Of a stretch of 64,000 nucleotides of DNA, positions 11,245 through 23,294 are shown one piece after another. The DNA is taken from assembly GCA_034440615.1 (NCBI GenBank), contig JAOTOM010005055.1, positions 248,001 to 312,000 on the forward strand, written 5' to 3'. The stretch is from Ashinkailepas kermadecensis. Taxonomy: Eukaryota; Arthropoda; Thecostraca; Neolepadidae. Under the pieces are notes generated by a model. The model did no database searches and was not told the origin of the DNA. It saw only the letters and a list, made by a program, of their open reading frames with translations. Numbering within the stretch: position 1 is the stretch's first letter; each line of letters begins with the position of its first letter. Made by a program: the position numbers and the translations under genes.

Positions 11245-11409
11245 GGCATTTTTTTACGCCGCTAATTGAATCTAATTTCGGCCTTAAAATTCAACGCTAG
11301 GAAATATCACGGTTGTTCGTTGATGTGGAACATTTTACGTATGCACTGGAGTCTGAGTGTTGCTGTTCAATTGCCAAAACCTGCTGCACAATATACCGTG
11401 CAGAGAACC
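11245..11409 (-). repeat. Dispersed repeat X, copy 2 (inverted)
   Basis: The reverse complement aligns to 2650-2805 over its whole length with small indels; the best block is ttgaattttaaggccgaaat. The two copies face each other across about 8.4 kb. Confidence 0.75.
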
Positions 11410-11487
11410 ATCTCTTTGAACGGCCGGAACGGGTGACGGGGACGCGAGATCCTACTAGACTATCACGTAACCGATATAGGAACTTTC

Positions 11488-11770
11488 TTACACTGAGGAG
11501 GGGTACAGGGGATGGGGTCGGGGAAGAGAATCGGAAAGGGCATAGGCGAATTGCTCGGGAATGTGTTCGGAGAAAGGACGGAGACGGAGAAAGGAAAGGT
11601 AGGGGACCGTGTAAGGAAGCTGAAAATGGCGACGGGGAACCGGGCTGAGAAATGGGTGAGGGAAGGAAACGGGCATTGCGGGTCCAGAGGAGCCCGGGGG
11701 CCCAGGTAAGGGGTCTATGAGAACATGGACTATGGATGCGAATGAGGCAGGGAAGTAGGAAGGTAAACTG
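11488..11770 (+). repeat. Purine/G-rich low-complexity segment
   Basis: Plus strand strongly enriched in gga/aag/ggg triplets (aggaggggtacaggggatgg and following). The resulting Gly/Glu/Arg/Lys-rich open frame is judged non-coding. Confidence 0.6.
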
Positions 11771-11779
11771 TTGATTGTA

Positions 11780-13640
11780 CAGGGCATGGGGGTGGAACGG
11801 GACCGGTGGATGTGACCTGGAAAGTGGATCTAGAAGGGAAAAGGGGAGTGTTCAGGGCTTTTCGTTCGAAAAACTCATCTCGGTACTGCACGTCTGTATT
11901 TCTCCGCTTCGAGTCGACAACTGCCGTGCTGTGCTGGCCGGGAAGCGGATGCGCCCTCCCCCAAGTATCACATGTCGCATTCCCTGCTCGACTGTATCTC
12001 CACGACTGACGGGAAGGCAGCATTAACACGGATTTGGCAATGGTACACTTGAACGAATACATCTAGGTCATGAAAGCTAGTAACGTCTGTATAATATTGC
12101 ACTGATGTCACGTGCACAATTTCCTTGTCGACTGTCAGGGGCGAGAGCGTGAGAAGCTGACACGACACAAATCACCGGAGCAGCGATGCACAATTCTGAA
12201 ACCAATGTCAGTTTGTTCGGAACAGGGAGGGACAGGAGAATGGAACTGAATAAGTGCGTGTGTATGTCTACCAGCTCGCTTTTGTGTTGTTTCACTGGAA
12301 TAACCATAACGCGTACATGCCACAAGCCATGGAATGATTCCTAAATTGTTCGTTCATTGGGAACATCAGAGCATTTCCGTCCATTCGGAATCATAAAGGA
12401 GCATTTACGTCCATTGGAAAATTCATTCGTCCAATGGAAGAAATTGTGTTTATCCCAGCTCCTCTGAAACCAACAATCGCAACAGCTGACGCTGGAAGTA
12501 GAGAACCCCTGCGAACCCAATGTTCGTAAAGTGGGAGATCCGCTTCCCACACCGTGTCTTGAACCGTAGCGCACGAGCGGGCATATTGAAATAACTGGCT
12601 GGCCGTCAGTTGTATTTGGTGGCGAGCGTTCAAACCCCGCATACAGCTGGTGCAACGCCTTTTCTCCCACGCATACTGAAGCACCTTTATCCTCCAGCTA
12701 GCGTGCATCATAATGCCATCACATGAAGGTGAGCCCCGTGCAGTTGAGTACTTCTTTAATCAACAAAGCAGCATAACTGGAATCAACATAGCAAAAACGT
12801 TTAAAGTCAACAATCATGCACCCATCAAATTGGGTGCGTGTGTCCAACTGCATTTCGGAAATAATGTGATGCTCCCAAATTTCGCCAATCCAAGTGATAC
12901 CTTCTGAACTCCTGAAACGGTAAGCATTCAGGTTGACCATATTAGCCAAGGTAGTTAATCAGCATTTCACAATCACGTTAGTGAAACCCTATGAAAGTTG
13001 TGAAGATATTACTGCATGTTGCCGGCTATGTGGGTGGATGGTCTAGCCGGCAATTTGGAGTTTCATCCTTTTTTTAAGGGAAACATAAAGTTTGCTTAAT
13101 GTACTTCCACGTCGAAATGGTGGCTTTCAAAATTTCGCAACGCGAAATCGGAGCTTCTAGGTCAGGTTATTTTAGGTCACAAGCTCACCATTGAAAAAGT
13201 GAGCACAAAATTGTAATTGATGGAAAATGCAGTGTATCATGGCGAGTTCAGCGATATATAGCTTCGCGCAATTCGTGTTGCTCGTCATTGAGTTCCAGAC
13301 CGCCAAAGACTGTTAGTGATCTCTCAAAAATGTCCGAGGCTACAACTCATTGTCTGTTACTCCGATCTTTCTAAAAATTTGCACAGCTAGATTAGAGAGA
13401 CGAACTAACCACATTCGTCTGTACAATTGATGCAAATGTACCCGTATTTGCATCGAAATATGAAGTGTAGGGTGTTATTTTGGCCATATTTTGGCCACTT
13501 CTCGATTTGTCGTGGAATGACCCAACTCCGTCTCACCTCTCCGGCTGGCCAGCCTCGTCCGACCTCCTCGGCTTCCCGGCGACAATTGCCTGACTAGCAG
13601 CCGTCGCGCTCGCGAGATACGGTACGGATACGGTACCCGG
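11780..13640. other. No supported gene
   Basis: Short frames only. 12340-12440 contains three loose repeats of a cattt.cgtccatt motif. Otherwise nothing recognised. Confidence 0.35.
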
Positions 13641-14565
13641 ACAAATGGACGTGAAGCAAATGTACGCATGACAGATGTACGTACGAAAATGTACGTAAGC
13701 GCAAATGTACGTATGTCTTATTGTACGTACGTGCAAATGTACGTAAGCGCAACTGTGTGTATGCGCAGACGTAGGTAAGCGCAAATGTACTTAAACGTAA
13801 ATATACGTATGAGCCAATATTCTTATATTTACGCATACGTACCTTTGTGTTTACGTACATTTACGTACATGCCATACATACATTTGTTCTTACGTAAATT
13901 CCCTCTTACGTATGCTTACCATGAGTACATTTGTCATATGTATTGTCGTGCTTAGGCATATCTTTGCTTACGTACATTTGCCGTGCTTACTTTTGTGCAT
14001 ATGTACATTTGCTTACGTGTATTTGAAACACGTACATTCAATCACGTACATTTGAAACGCGTACTTTTGAAACACGTACATTTTAAACCGGTACATTTGG
14101 TTACGTTCATTTGCTGACGTACATCTGTCATACGTACACTTACATTTGGGTTACGTACATTTGCATTTACATGGATTTGCTCTCACGTACTTTTGTGGTT
14201 AAGTACATTTGCGCTTGCGTGCCTTTACACTTATGTCCATTTGCTGTACGTACGTATTTCCGTTTACGTACATTTGCGCATACGTACTTTTGTACTTGCG
14301 TACATTTGCGCCTACGCATATTTGCTTACGTATCTTTGCCATAAGCACACTTACTCCTACGTACATCTACCATAAGTGTATTTGCCATACGTACTTTTGC
14401 GCTTTCGTACATCTGCACTTATGTAGATCTGCCACACGTCTTTTGAGCTTACGAACACTTGCAATTACGTACATTTGCGCATACGTACATTTGCGCATAT
14501 GTACATTTGCGCTGATGTACGTTTGCGCTTACATATATTTGCTTACGTACCTTTGCCATGCGTTC
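13640..14565. repeat. 16-bp-period satellite with an internal orientation switch
   Basis: Degenerate tandem array of a 16-bp unit, consensus tacgtacatttgcgca, best preserved at 14464-14530 where four or five units are in register. From about 13640 to 13815 the array reads in the opposite sense (gcaaatgtacgtaagc); from about 13825 to 14565 it reads in the forward sense. Every unit holds the palindrome tacgta. About 55 units in all by length. Open frames of LRTFALTYVCAYVH type are by-products. Confidence 0.92.
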
Positions 14566-14569
14566 ATAA

Positions 14570-15990
14570 TTCCTGGATCCGCCCCTGACCTCAAGATACT
14601 AGCTTTGTTTATAAATTAAATATGTACACTGCACTCCAAGTGCTGAGTACATAAGTTGGCGCTTTGGATTTAAAAATAAAAATATAATGGTGATTGGTAA
14701 ACCCAATTATGCTTTGGCGTAGCATGAGTACGAAATAATTCCGTGACTTAATCTGATCAATCAGAGTGCACGGATGAGTCCTAACCCACTGCTTATAGCA
14801 TATTTACTCATGTACATTCATCTCATCATTGTACTCGTTTTCCACCACTTCCTAAAGGTACATCACACCTTCTGAGCGACTATTCCATCTTTGCAGCATG
14901 CATTTGTCGCTGTCTGTGCTGCACATATCATAATCCATGAGGTCATGATTAATCAATTATTTGATGCCGAGAGATGTAATGCTTAATTATTGGCGGACAC
15001 CACGTGCATAGCTCACTGGAATGCTGCTTACCATGTTGTAGTTAAGGCTTGACTGTACTTGAATCCACGTGGCGTTTCTCAATTTCGTGATGTGATATTA
15101 GGCAACGGTAATTTATTCGTATTTTTGGCACATTTCTTTTTAGCGTCCCTTAGACATAGCACAGCGGCAGACAGCACCGTGATCGGACCGGTCAGTGATC
15201 GGGCCAAGATCGGGAAAGCAACCATGATCATTCAGCGATGGTTTCCTCTTTCTCAATCATGGACGTACTTGAGCAGCTTATGCCATACAAATGTTGCATG
15301 CGTAACTCACAGACAGGTTCAGTTTCATATCGATATTATGTGCTAAGCATGAAATATTTAAAACTTATCTCCGGTTTGCAACGTCATCACTCCTCAAAGT
15401 ACACTCGGAAATGCAAGCCGAGATTACGTCACACGTGCGCGTCCCTCATCCATCGGTGCATCTGTTGGCGGGGCACAAGCTGACGCCAGCACCATTACAC
15501 TGCACCAGTGCTAGCATATGCTAACTGCTGAGCTGATACCCCAAAATCAGCGGGAGAGGTAGAATGATAACTCTCCAACCAATTTTGAGTGAGTGTGTTT
15601 TACCATGCAATGCCTGATTCCACTGCTATCAATGGGTGCGTTTGGAAGCGCCATGTCGCTGCTTCCTTCCATCGGTGCTTAACCTGTCTTAACATGTCTT
15701 AACATGTCTGCAAGCGGCTTAACATGGCATCGGGGGCACGGCATGTGCTTCCCAGAGGGCCTGCCCCGTTTAATGAGCCACCGCACTAGCAGCTATCGAG
15801 CAGCTGGGAGGTAAAATTAGAATATGCATGGTGCAAGGATGCTTCCCAAAACACTATCCAGTGCACCGGGAGCCAAGCGGCCTGACGTCACCAAGAATGC
15901 CAAGCGCCAGAAGATCCAAGCTATCTATGTGGGACAGAATCACATATCGGAAGCTTCTTCACCTCTGTGTATGCGTGCACGGTCATTTGG
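14570..15990. other. No supported gene
   Basis: AT-rich then mixed sequence. 15683-15727 holds three or four loose copies of cttaacatgt. Short frames at 15059-15346 and 15238-15483 have no recognised motif. Confidence 0.35.
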
Positions 15991-15993
15991 TCA

Positions 15994-15996
<3 letters not shown>

Positions 15997-16052
<56 letters not shown>

Positions 16053-16065
16053 GTGTGTGTGTGTG
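15997..16065 (+). repeat. (GT)n microsatellite
   Basis: About 34 GT units with a single interruption, followed by a gcatgt-rich edge. Confidence 0.97.
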
Positions 16066-16079
16066 CATGTGCATTTGCA

Positions 16080-16340
16080 TGTGCATCGGCAGGTACCCTG
16101 GTGCAGCCGCGCTGCCAGTGACCCCCGGACGTCGCCCCCGCCCCAGATCGGCCGCTTCCTGTTTGCGGGCGGCTCCACCCGACCGTTAGCCCGGCGCGCC
16201 AAATGCCGCCGGCGCGCCAGATTTCGGGGCGCAGACGGCGGCCGAATGACCTGGAGCCCAGAGGTTGTCGGGATGGCACGGTAAACACATTCCCACAGCA
16301 GCAGCTGGGGGTGCGGGGTCGAACTCGCGCACCGATGGCC
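16080..16340. other. GC- and CpG-rich segment
   Basis: High CpG density, including two ggcgcgcca sites in ten-odd bases near 16193-16217. No defensible open frame. It could be a promoter fragment or part of a GC-rich element. Confidence 0.3.
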
Positions 16341-16659
16341 CCGATCTCAGGCACCCGCGTGAGCTGGCTGGGCTGGAAGTGTAATCGACGTCAGCACGAT
16401 AGTTGTGCTGGACAAGACAGCCGTCGAGCATGCTTGCTTGTCCTGTTCCCGATGTTCACCGAATTGTCGGAACTTCCAAATCGTCGCCATGCAAACAAAA
16501 GCAAAAAAAGTGGTTAGGAAAACACATATTACAGGAAAATAGTCACCTTGGCTCAACATGGGTAACAATTAGCAGTGACGCTGGGTTATGGACCTGACGT
16601 CACGCATAAATCAAAGGTATGCGTGTTGTAAGCATTGCCAAATTGTAGGCATGTAGTGT

Positions 16660-17340
16660 CATTCAAATATATTTTCACGTTTAAGAGCTATCAATCCTAA
16701 CACACATCATAAAACTTTCCACAAGTCAACGGTCTTGGGTCACCTTGACCATGAAAATGACTAATATTATGGGCTTCATGTGGTGACATAGATCGTGCAA
16801 TGCTATTGCTAGGCCTAGGCCACGAAAACACACTACTTAGGCCACGAAAACACAAAATAAACCACGATAAAAGAGTGTTTAAAGAGACATAGCCCACATT
16901 GCGCATTACATCGTGCCCTGACCTCGGGTTACTTGACGGGGGTCAATCAAATTGAATACGGAACGTCCCCTGATTATTCTGTATGCACATCAAGATGCAC
17001 ACGGAGTTAGAAGAACATATATTTTACAAATCGAAGAGCATTGGCCAGAATCGGCCGTGACCTCAGGTCACTCGTCTGATGTCAACCAAAAGTCTAAGAT
17101 ATTGATATAGAGGTAATCATGTTGTCAAGGCACTGTGCATTTGCCCCCAAGTAGCAAGTTTCATCTCAATATCTATGCATTTGCATGCATTATCGATCAC
17201 CAAACATTTTTAGACGTGGCTGTCTTTGACCTGAGATAGGTCAATAACCTAACATGATCTGAGGTTGAACGTTCCACGTCAGGTGGAAAAAATGACCACG
17301 AGAATATATACTGAAAATTTCGCCGCGTTGCATGCCCCGT
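16660..17340. other. Segment rich in TGACCT/AGGTCA half-sites
   Basis: Contains repeated gacct/aggtca words, for example gtgacctcaggtcactc near 17060 and gacctgagataggtcaat near 17230. The same bias is seen inside the TTAA-flanked elements at 46.6 and 60.7 kb. I could not define ends here. Confidence 0.35.
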
Positions 17341-17364
17341 TGTGTACCCATTGTGTAAAAACCT

Positions 17365-17706
17365 TTGGGGGATGCAAAATGGCATCACTCCTACATAAAC
17401 AATGATTTTACACATACACAAATTACACTTAATTCACCTTTACAAACCGTAGCTTGTACTTTACGTTTCCATGTTAGGAATATAGATGTATATTCCATTT
17501 ATATTCTACTACACACAGACAGCTCAAATATTTTGACCAAATTAGAAAACCTTATAGCACATGTCAAGAACCCTTTCGTACTACTCGGAGACCTTAATGC
17601 ACATAGTCCAGCCTGGGATCAAACACGTACACATATAGACACTCGAGGCCACATCATTGAAGAAATTTTAGACCAACATAATTTAGTACTACTTAACACC
17701 GGATAA
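17365..17706 (+). pseudogene. I-like LINE endonuclease fragment
   Basis: Reads PLQTVACTLRFHVRN, then FVLLGDLNAHSPAWD (conserved GD.NAH block) and ends LVLLNTG. The stop at 17704 interrupts the domain. In another frame the downstream part continues with the usual end block (DSDHYPIKLT near 17820), so a frameshift at about 17705-17720 separates the two. Confidence 0.85.
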
Positions 17707-18384
17707 TCAACATTTTTTTTCACCTTGGACATCATGCAGAAACAGCTATTAAGTTATCAATATGCTCTCCGACCCTGGGCAACGAATTTGACTAGACCAT
17801 TGAAACCGACATTCATGACAGCGACCACTACCCCATCAAATTAACACCCACATTTTCAACTGCGACCGATACCACACCCAGTTTCATCCCCCGCTGGAGA
17901 ATTTCGAAGGCCGATTGGACAACATTTCAGGAACTTTCACATATTCAATACAACCCCAACATTTCTCCCGTCGAAAACATGAACTTAATTACAAATACAC
18001 TTACATAATACACTCGAAGCAGCATCTACTACAATTTCACTCACAAAACCAATTGCAAAACGAAAGCCAGTACCTTGGTGGACTCCCGAAATTGCACGTG
18101 CCATTGCGGTAAGAAAAAGAGCATTTAGGAAATACCTAAACCACCCCGATCAACAACGTTTAGTTATACGTAACCATGAACGAGCGAGACACGCCGCCTT
18201 ATTCGCGATGCTAGGCATCATTCATGGTCAGAATATTTAAAATAGCTCACTTTTCGAATACCTTTAAGCCAAATCTGGCAATGAATCCGCCGATTGTCCG
18301 GACGCACCCCATTTAAATTACTCCCGGCCCTCAAAATCCAAAACATCAGACCCAAAAGCAATAGTAAGCACAATAGCGGACACC

Positions 18385-19380
18385 ATGGCTCAGCATAGCT
18401 CGGATAACAATTACAGACCCGAATTCTTACAAAATGCGCAATCCACTTGTCACACCGATTTAGCACAATTCCATTCTGCCAACACTGAAACATACAATGT
18501 TCCTTTTCAAATTTCAGAACTGGAGACAGCCATTTCCTCAGCCGGCAATACTTCCGTAGGGCCCGACAATTTACATTATTCTTTTTTCAGACATTTACCT
18601 GATCACACCAAACATTGCATTTTGCACACATTTAATGCATTATGGACAACTCACGCCTTCCCCGAAACTTGGAAAGAATCTTTCATTATACTCATTCCAA
18701 AACCTGGCATGGACCACAGCAACCCCACTAATTTTCGACCCATTTCACTCACCAGTTGTATAGGAAAACTTTTTGAACGCATAGTTATCAAAAGACTGAA
18801 CTGGCACCTGGAAACAAATTCCCTTCTATCTCCTTTTCAATGTGGTTTTCGGCGAGGACGCAGTACAATAGATCACCTTATTCGGTTAGAAACAGACATC
18901 CGCCTAGGCTACAAAAAATAACATCAGCACACAGTCGCAGTATTTTTAGACATAAGCAAAGCTTACGATATGGTTTTCCAACCCGCACTACTGTTCAAAA
19001 TTCAGCAACTCAGTATAAAAGACAATTAGCTCATTATTTAGTAGGTTTTTATCCGGCACTCGCCCATTTCACGTCAGGTGCCGGTCAGCCATCTCCGATC
19101 CACATATTCTTCAAAATAGACTACCACAGGGAAGCTGCATTTCACCAGTTTTATTCAACCTCATCCTTAACGACCTTTTCACCGACATACCTATCAACTT
19201 ACCATACTCTTTGTTTGCCGATTACAGCGCAATTTGGTGTTTCGGAAAAATTACGAGCATTGTTTATTTCACCTACAAAACGCACTAGACATAATATATC
19301 AATGGTCCGTGAAGAATGGTTTAATTTTTTCCGCTACAAAATCTGCAACCATGATATTTAGCAAATCACTTCCCCGCCCA
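18385..19380 (+). pseudogene. I-like LINE reverse transcriptase (fingers and palm)
   Basis: The first 178 codons contain the linker GPDNLHYSFFRHL, then FPETWKESFIILIPKPG, NPTNFRPISLTSCIGKLFER and the PFQCGFRRGRSTIDHLIRLE block. A stop at 18919 then intervenes. The palm continues in other frames: LPQGSCISPVLFNLILNDL near 19130, and near 19210 the active-site block, which reads FADYSAIW where FADD is expected. The second catalytic Asp is therefore Tyr, as well as the frame lesions. Confidence 0.85.
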
Positions 19381-19875
19381 ATTCCAGAAACACCGCTTCA
19401 CCTCGGAAGCAATGATATACCTTTTGTAAATTCGTTTAAATTTCTTGGTATTATTTTTGAACGTAGGCTTTCAACGCATAAGCACATCAAATACATCCAG
19501 AACAAATCTTTTCACCGACTGAATTTATTTCGATGCATCACTTCTTCATCACTTGGAACCGACCGTCATACACTTCTACTACTTTCCAAATCTTTAGTTC
19601 TACCCATAATTGAATATGGATCCGTAGTATATACTGGTGCTAACACATCCTCCTTACACATTTTAGACACCATTCAAAATAAATGTATCCGTATCGCACT
19701 CGGTGCAATGACTACTTCACCCATCATTTCATCAGAAGCCGAATCGGGAATTCCTCCACTAGCTCTCTGTAGAATACAGCAAACATTTAGGTACGCCTCC
19801 AAATTCAATTTCACGCAAACCACCCCACACACGCGTCATTACAAATTGTCCCAAATTTACATCATGATCATGTAG
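19234..19875 (+). pseudogene. I-like LINE RT thumb and linker
   Basis: 213 codons. Contains WSVKNGLIFSATKSATMIFS, NSFKFLGIIFERRLSTHKH (the conserved 'FLG..fD..lsw..H' thumb block) and LVLPIIEYGSVVYTGA, then a C-terminal linker with CRIQQTFRYASKFN. The frame is lost at 19873, before RNase H. Confidence 0.85.
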
Positions 19876-20094
19876 GTCCAGCCAAAAACGAACTGGTCTC
19901 ACTATAGCTTCTCGAGTCAAAACATTTTCTGAACAACTTCATTCCACGCATTACTTCTCTTTCTCCACCAACTACACCACCGTGGCAGATAGCCGAACGA
20001 CATATTTTTTATCTAACCACCACTCCAAAATCACAGCTTTGTCCAGAATATGCGAAACAAAAATTTCACAAATTTCGGTCTCGTTATTCTCATG

Positions 20095-20490
20095 TTCCTT
20101 TTGTTTTTACTGACGGTTCTAAAGACGCCAACTTTACAGGAAATGCCATAGTTTCGGGAACATACAAAAAAAAACAACACCGACTACCAGACGCAACATC
20201 AATTTTCATCGCCGAATTACATGCTATCCTCATTGCCCTCCGTTACATTCGCAATCGTTTTCTCTGTCACCCCATGCGCAGCGTCGTCATTTGTTCGGAC
20301 TCCAAATATGTTTTACGATCTCTTTCGTCACTTTCTCTTTCACATCATTGCCATATTTCTATCTATGAAACGTTAGGAACACTTCATCTGATGGGCGTGA
20401 AGGTCCGTTTCCTGTGGGTATCCAGTCACTGCGGCATCCCAGGGAACGAAGAAGCCAACACATTAGCAAAAGCATCATTACACCTCCAAA
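20095..20490 (+). pseudogene. I-like LINE RNase H domain
   Basis: Reads VFTDGSKDANFTG (first Asp), FIAELHAILIALRYI (Glu) and VVICSDSKYVLRSL (second Asp), then WVSSHCGIPGNEEANTLAKA. The last block normally is 'HxGIpGNExAD', so the final catalytic Asp is Asn here. The first part of the domain (before about 20274) is shifted relative to the rest of the fragment. Confidence 0.85.
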
Positions 20491-20689
20491 ACATTACAGA
20501 AATTCCACCACATTTTGAAGGTATTAAATCATCAATACAACAGAGCATTCGACATTTTTGGACACGAAATTGGACACAAAACACGAACCATACCACAATT
20601 ACATATCATCAAACCTGTCGTCGATATCTGGACCACATCATATAAAAAACCGACACGAAGAAAAAGTCTTATCAGGTTTACGCATCGGC

Positions 20690-20905
20690 CATACTTTTCT
20701 TACACACCGAAATATCTACACGGCTTCACCCAGACCTTCATGCCCATCATGCAACACCTATCTTACAGTTACACATATTCTTTTTCACTGCCAGAAGTTC
20801 CACGACCCTCGACAAATACTGACGGACTATTGCCTAAGAGTAGTTTCTCCTCAAGCTACTCTTCATTTTTCTCCAACAAACCAACTTGCTCCAGGACTTA
20901 TAAAC
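20690..20905 (+). pseudogene. C-terminal Cys/His finger of the I-like LINE
   Basis: CPSCNTYLTVTHILFHC matches the C-x2-C ... H-x4-C finger at the end of ORF2 in this group; it is followed by about 35 residues to the stop at 20908. Confidence 0.75.
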
Positions 20906-20999
20906 TGACTTTTCCAGCACTATAATTTTCTTTTTCTCTTTCCACGGCACGAAATAGTCTGAGGAGGCCGAAGTGCCTAACCTAACGAAATGTCAAAAT

Positions 21000-21539
21000 G
21001 TCGACGGCTCGAAGAGAGGAAGCGAGTTGTTGCAACTCCAGGTCGTTTGCAAATAATACGTTGATGTATGGGCCCATTGTAAGCCCAAACCTGTGGGCTT
21101 TCATTGCGGAATATTTGGTATGAAGCCTGTCAGTCAGGTCAGATCAGGTTCCTCACCTGAGACTATTCTTTGGGAATCCGTCCCGGCGGATTTCGGCCGA
21201 GTTCGCACTTTTCGCGCAGAGACCAAAAGAGATGGCAAAGTATGCATGAAGCCCTTATATGATGCATATCACCATGCTTCGCACTCAATTATACGTCCAT
21301 TGAGGAGTCGGATGATCTTTAACGTGCTGCTGAGTTTGAGGTGCTTTTATGCAGTTCAGATCAAGTGACGCAGGACCAATATGGGATTTATATTTTTGGG
21401 TTCCAGGTGCGTGATGTTTTACACACCATGGTTACAATGAACGCTGAATGAAAAGTCAGCGTACAAAGTTACCCTGTTAAACAGCTCGGACCACCTCTGG
21501 TGAGTTGACCCTAGATTTTTCCTCACCAAAGGTCAACGA

Positions 21540-21540
<1 letters not shown>
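21000..21540. other. No supported gene
   Basis: Short frames only (21093-21368, no motif). Nothing repeated. Confidence 0.35.

Positions 21541-21542
<2 letters not shown>

Positions 21543-21629
<87 letters not shown>
21543..21629. repeat. (TA)n microsatellite
   Basis: Nearly pure TA with one tttaca interruption in the middle. Confidence 0.97.
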
Positions 21630-21631
<2 letters not shown>

Positions 21632-21639
21632 ATCAATTA

Positions 21640-23280
21640 ACCCGGGCTCCCAAAAAGCTAAGGAGGTGCCACAAAAGTCACGTCGGGCACGGAAAACTCC
21701 ACTCAGAGCCACAAAAGGCGTGCATCAACCAAATAATACATTGGGGTGTTCTAAAATTTGCCGGCCATTTCGGGCACATTTGAACAGGAGGGAGGGGGTT
21801 GAAATTCACTGACTTTGGAACGATGGTGATATGTTGGGCCCCTTGCAGCTAAAAATTAAGTTGTTACTACTCATCGTAACATAAAATAAGAATGGATGCT
21901 ATCGAAAAATACTGGTCGAAATCCGGCGACTATTTTTATGGGTGTTGATTGAGCCACCTCAAGATCCGTTTGCCCCCGTATACAAATACTAGGTACACCA
22001 CTGTCCACGCCACTCTATCAAGGATTTGTGAACTTGGAGCCTTAATCACTGGAAGGGGTTTAGACCTCCAATGTAAAATACAGCCCATGAAACCCTATGT
22101 ACAAACTGGACGAACCCGCCAATGCATCACACATATGCATATGAGTAGTGGCATCATGGCATAGGTGTTTCTGTTCGTGGGGAAGGGAAGGTGGTGTGAG
22201 CAGTAGGAGCAGTTCCTCCCACAACCTCAAAACACTGCAGCTTAAAACTGTGGATTTCTTGGTTGCTCAAGCAAAAATTTGGAGACATTTGGACAAAAAG
22301 CTTGACTTTTCCACTGCACCAGCCTTGAAGGCCTGTCGATTGCACTGACCATGGGTGTATCCCAGAGTGATGCCACAGGGCGACCAATCTCCTTCCTGAA
22401 CTGATGAAATTGAAATAGAAATTGGCCTGAAATAGAATACCCAGTGTACTGAAGTATATAATATTTGTATGAATGTATTTGTATAAAACACATTAATGTA
22501 TTTGTATAAAATTTGTATAAAACACATAGACATGTTTCAGCTCATTTTCCCTGCACCATTTTTGGAGTAAAGAAGATTACATGTATAATTAATGCTGTTC
22601 TACCATGCTTGGCATAAAAAGAGGTTCCTTAATGCTTTATTCATCTTTTTTCGGACTGCATCGCCACAAATGCTCTGCTTAATAGCATCTTTTGCACTAC
22701 AGTTGGTCCAATTTTCCTCCCAAGTGCACTCAGTGCCTTGTGCCTTTTCCTTTAGGGATCATTGGTCTCTGTGAACCAGCTGATGTACACAGTGCAAGTT
22801 GCTAAGCTTGAGTCTGGGACGTGACCATGCGGAAAGAATACTCCAATGCATATGCACTCCAGTGAGAAAATGACATTCATTATGCATATTAATTCATAAA
22901 CAAATTCGGTTGACAAAAGCATCATAGTTCGAAATGAGGATATTTCCATAAAATGCATTTTAATAATGCCCTTCAAGCTCTGGAATAATTCTGGCCAAGA
23001 TACTGATACACAGACAGACTTTTGAAGTGAATTTTCATAGCCTGCATCAGTAGCTACTTGCCACTTACTCTACAAAATACATTACCTTCTTATTACTTCA
23101 CACGGGTCAGGAGAGCAGATAGTGAGGCACAGGTCATGCCATGTATGCTTAGTGTTTAGTGCAATATCATGGTTTCCATATGCTGGGCAATGGGTACTGA
23201 ACGATGGGTATATCTGTCAAAACATGTATGTTGGTTTCATCTGGTTTGCAGGGCACCTACTAGATTCCGTTGTACCTTTT
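21640..23280. other. No supported gene; one short tandem
   Basis: 22472-22525 has two to three copies of a unit containing gtatttgtataaaacaca. Otherwise unremarkable, with short frames lacking motifs. Confidence 0.4.
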
Positions 23281-23294
23281 AGTATTAGTACCCA

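Larger units (their letters stand above)
17345..20998 (+). mobile_element. I-like LINE, nearly complete ORF2, inactivated
   Basis: Domain order endonuclease, RT, RNase H and C-terminal cysteine/histidine finger over about 3.6 kb, as expected for the I/Nimb-type group, the LINE group that carries RNase H after RT. The 5' end and ORF1 are missing; the readable part begins inside the endonuclease. Coding is broken by several frameshifts and stops. After the last coding block the sequence runs through gaggaggccgaagtgcctaa and cctaacctaacg near 20990, a plausible 3' end. Coding parts are moderately AT-rich and differ from the flanks. Confidence 0.88.

Noticed and set aside
11313..11648. Gly/Arg/Glu-rich frame as a gene
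   Set aside because: Purine-rich low-complexity DNA with overlapping frames on both strands.
13640..14565. CRISPR-like array
   Set aside because: Eukaryotic context, 16-bp period with no unique spacers, and no cas genes.
14111..14619. Tyr/Cys/Phe-rich repeat protein (LRTFALTYVCAYVH)
   Set aside because: By-product of the 16-bp satellite; all frames are open and the repeat is not codon-periodic.
16195..16335. tRNA-like B box (gggtcgaactc) near a GC-rich segment
   Set aside because: No A box at the right distance and no foldable arms.
20985..20998. cctaacctaac as telomeric repeat
   Set aside because: Only two units; it fits the end of the LINE better.
22390..22430. Hammerhead-like ctgatga..gaaa (PLEs can carry such ribozymes)
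   Set aside because: No stem II between the two conserved boxes and no matching stems I and III.
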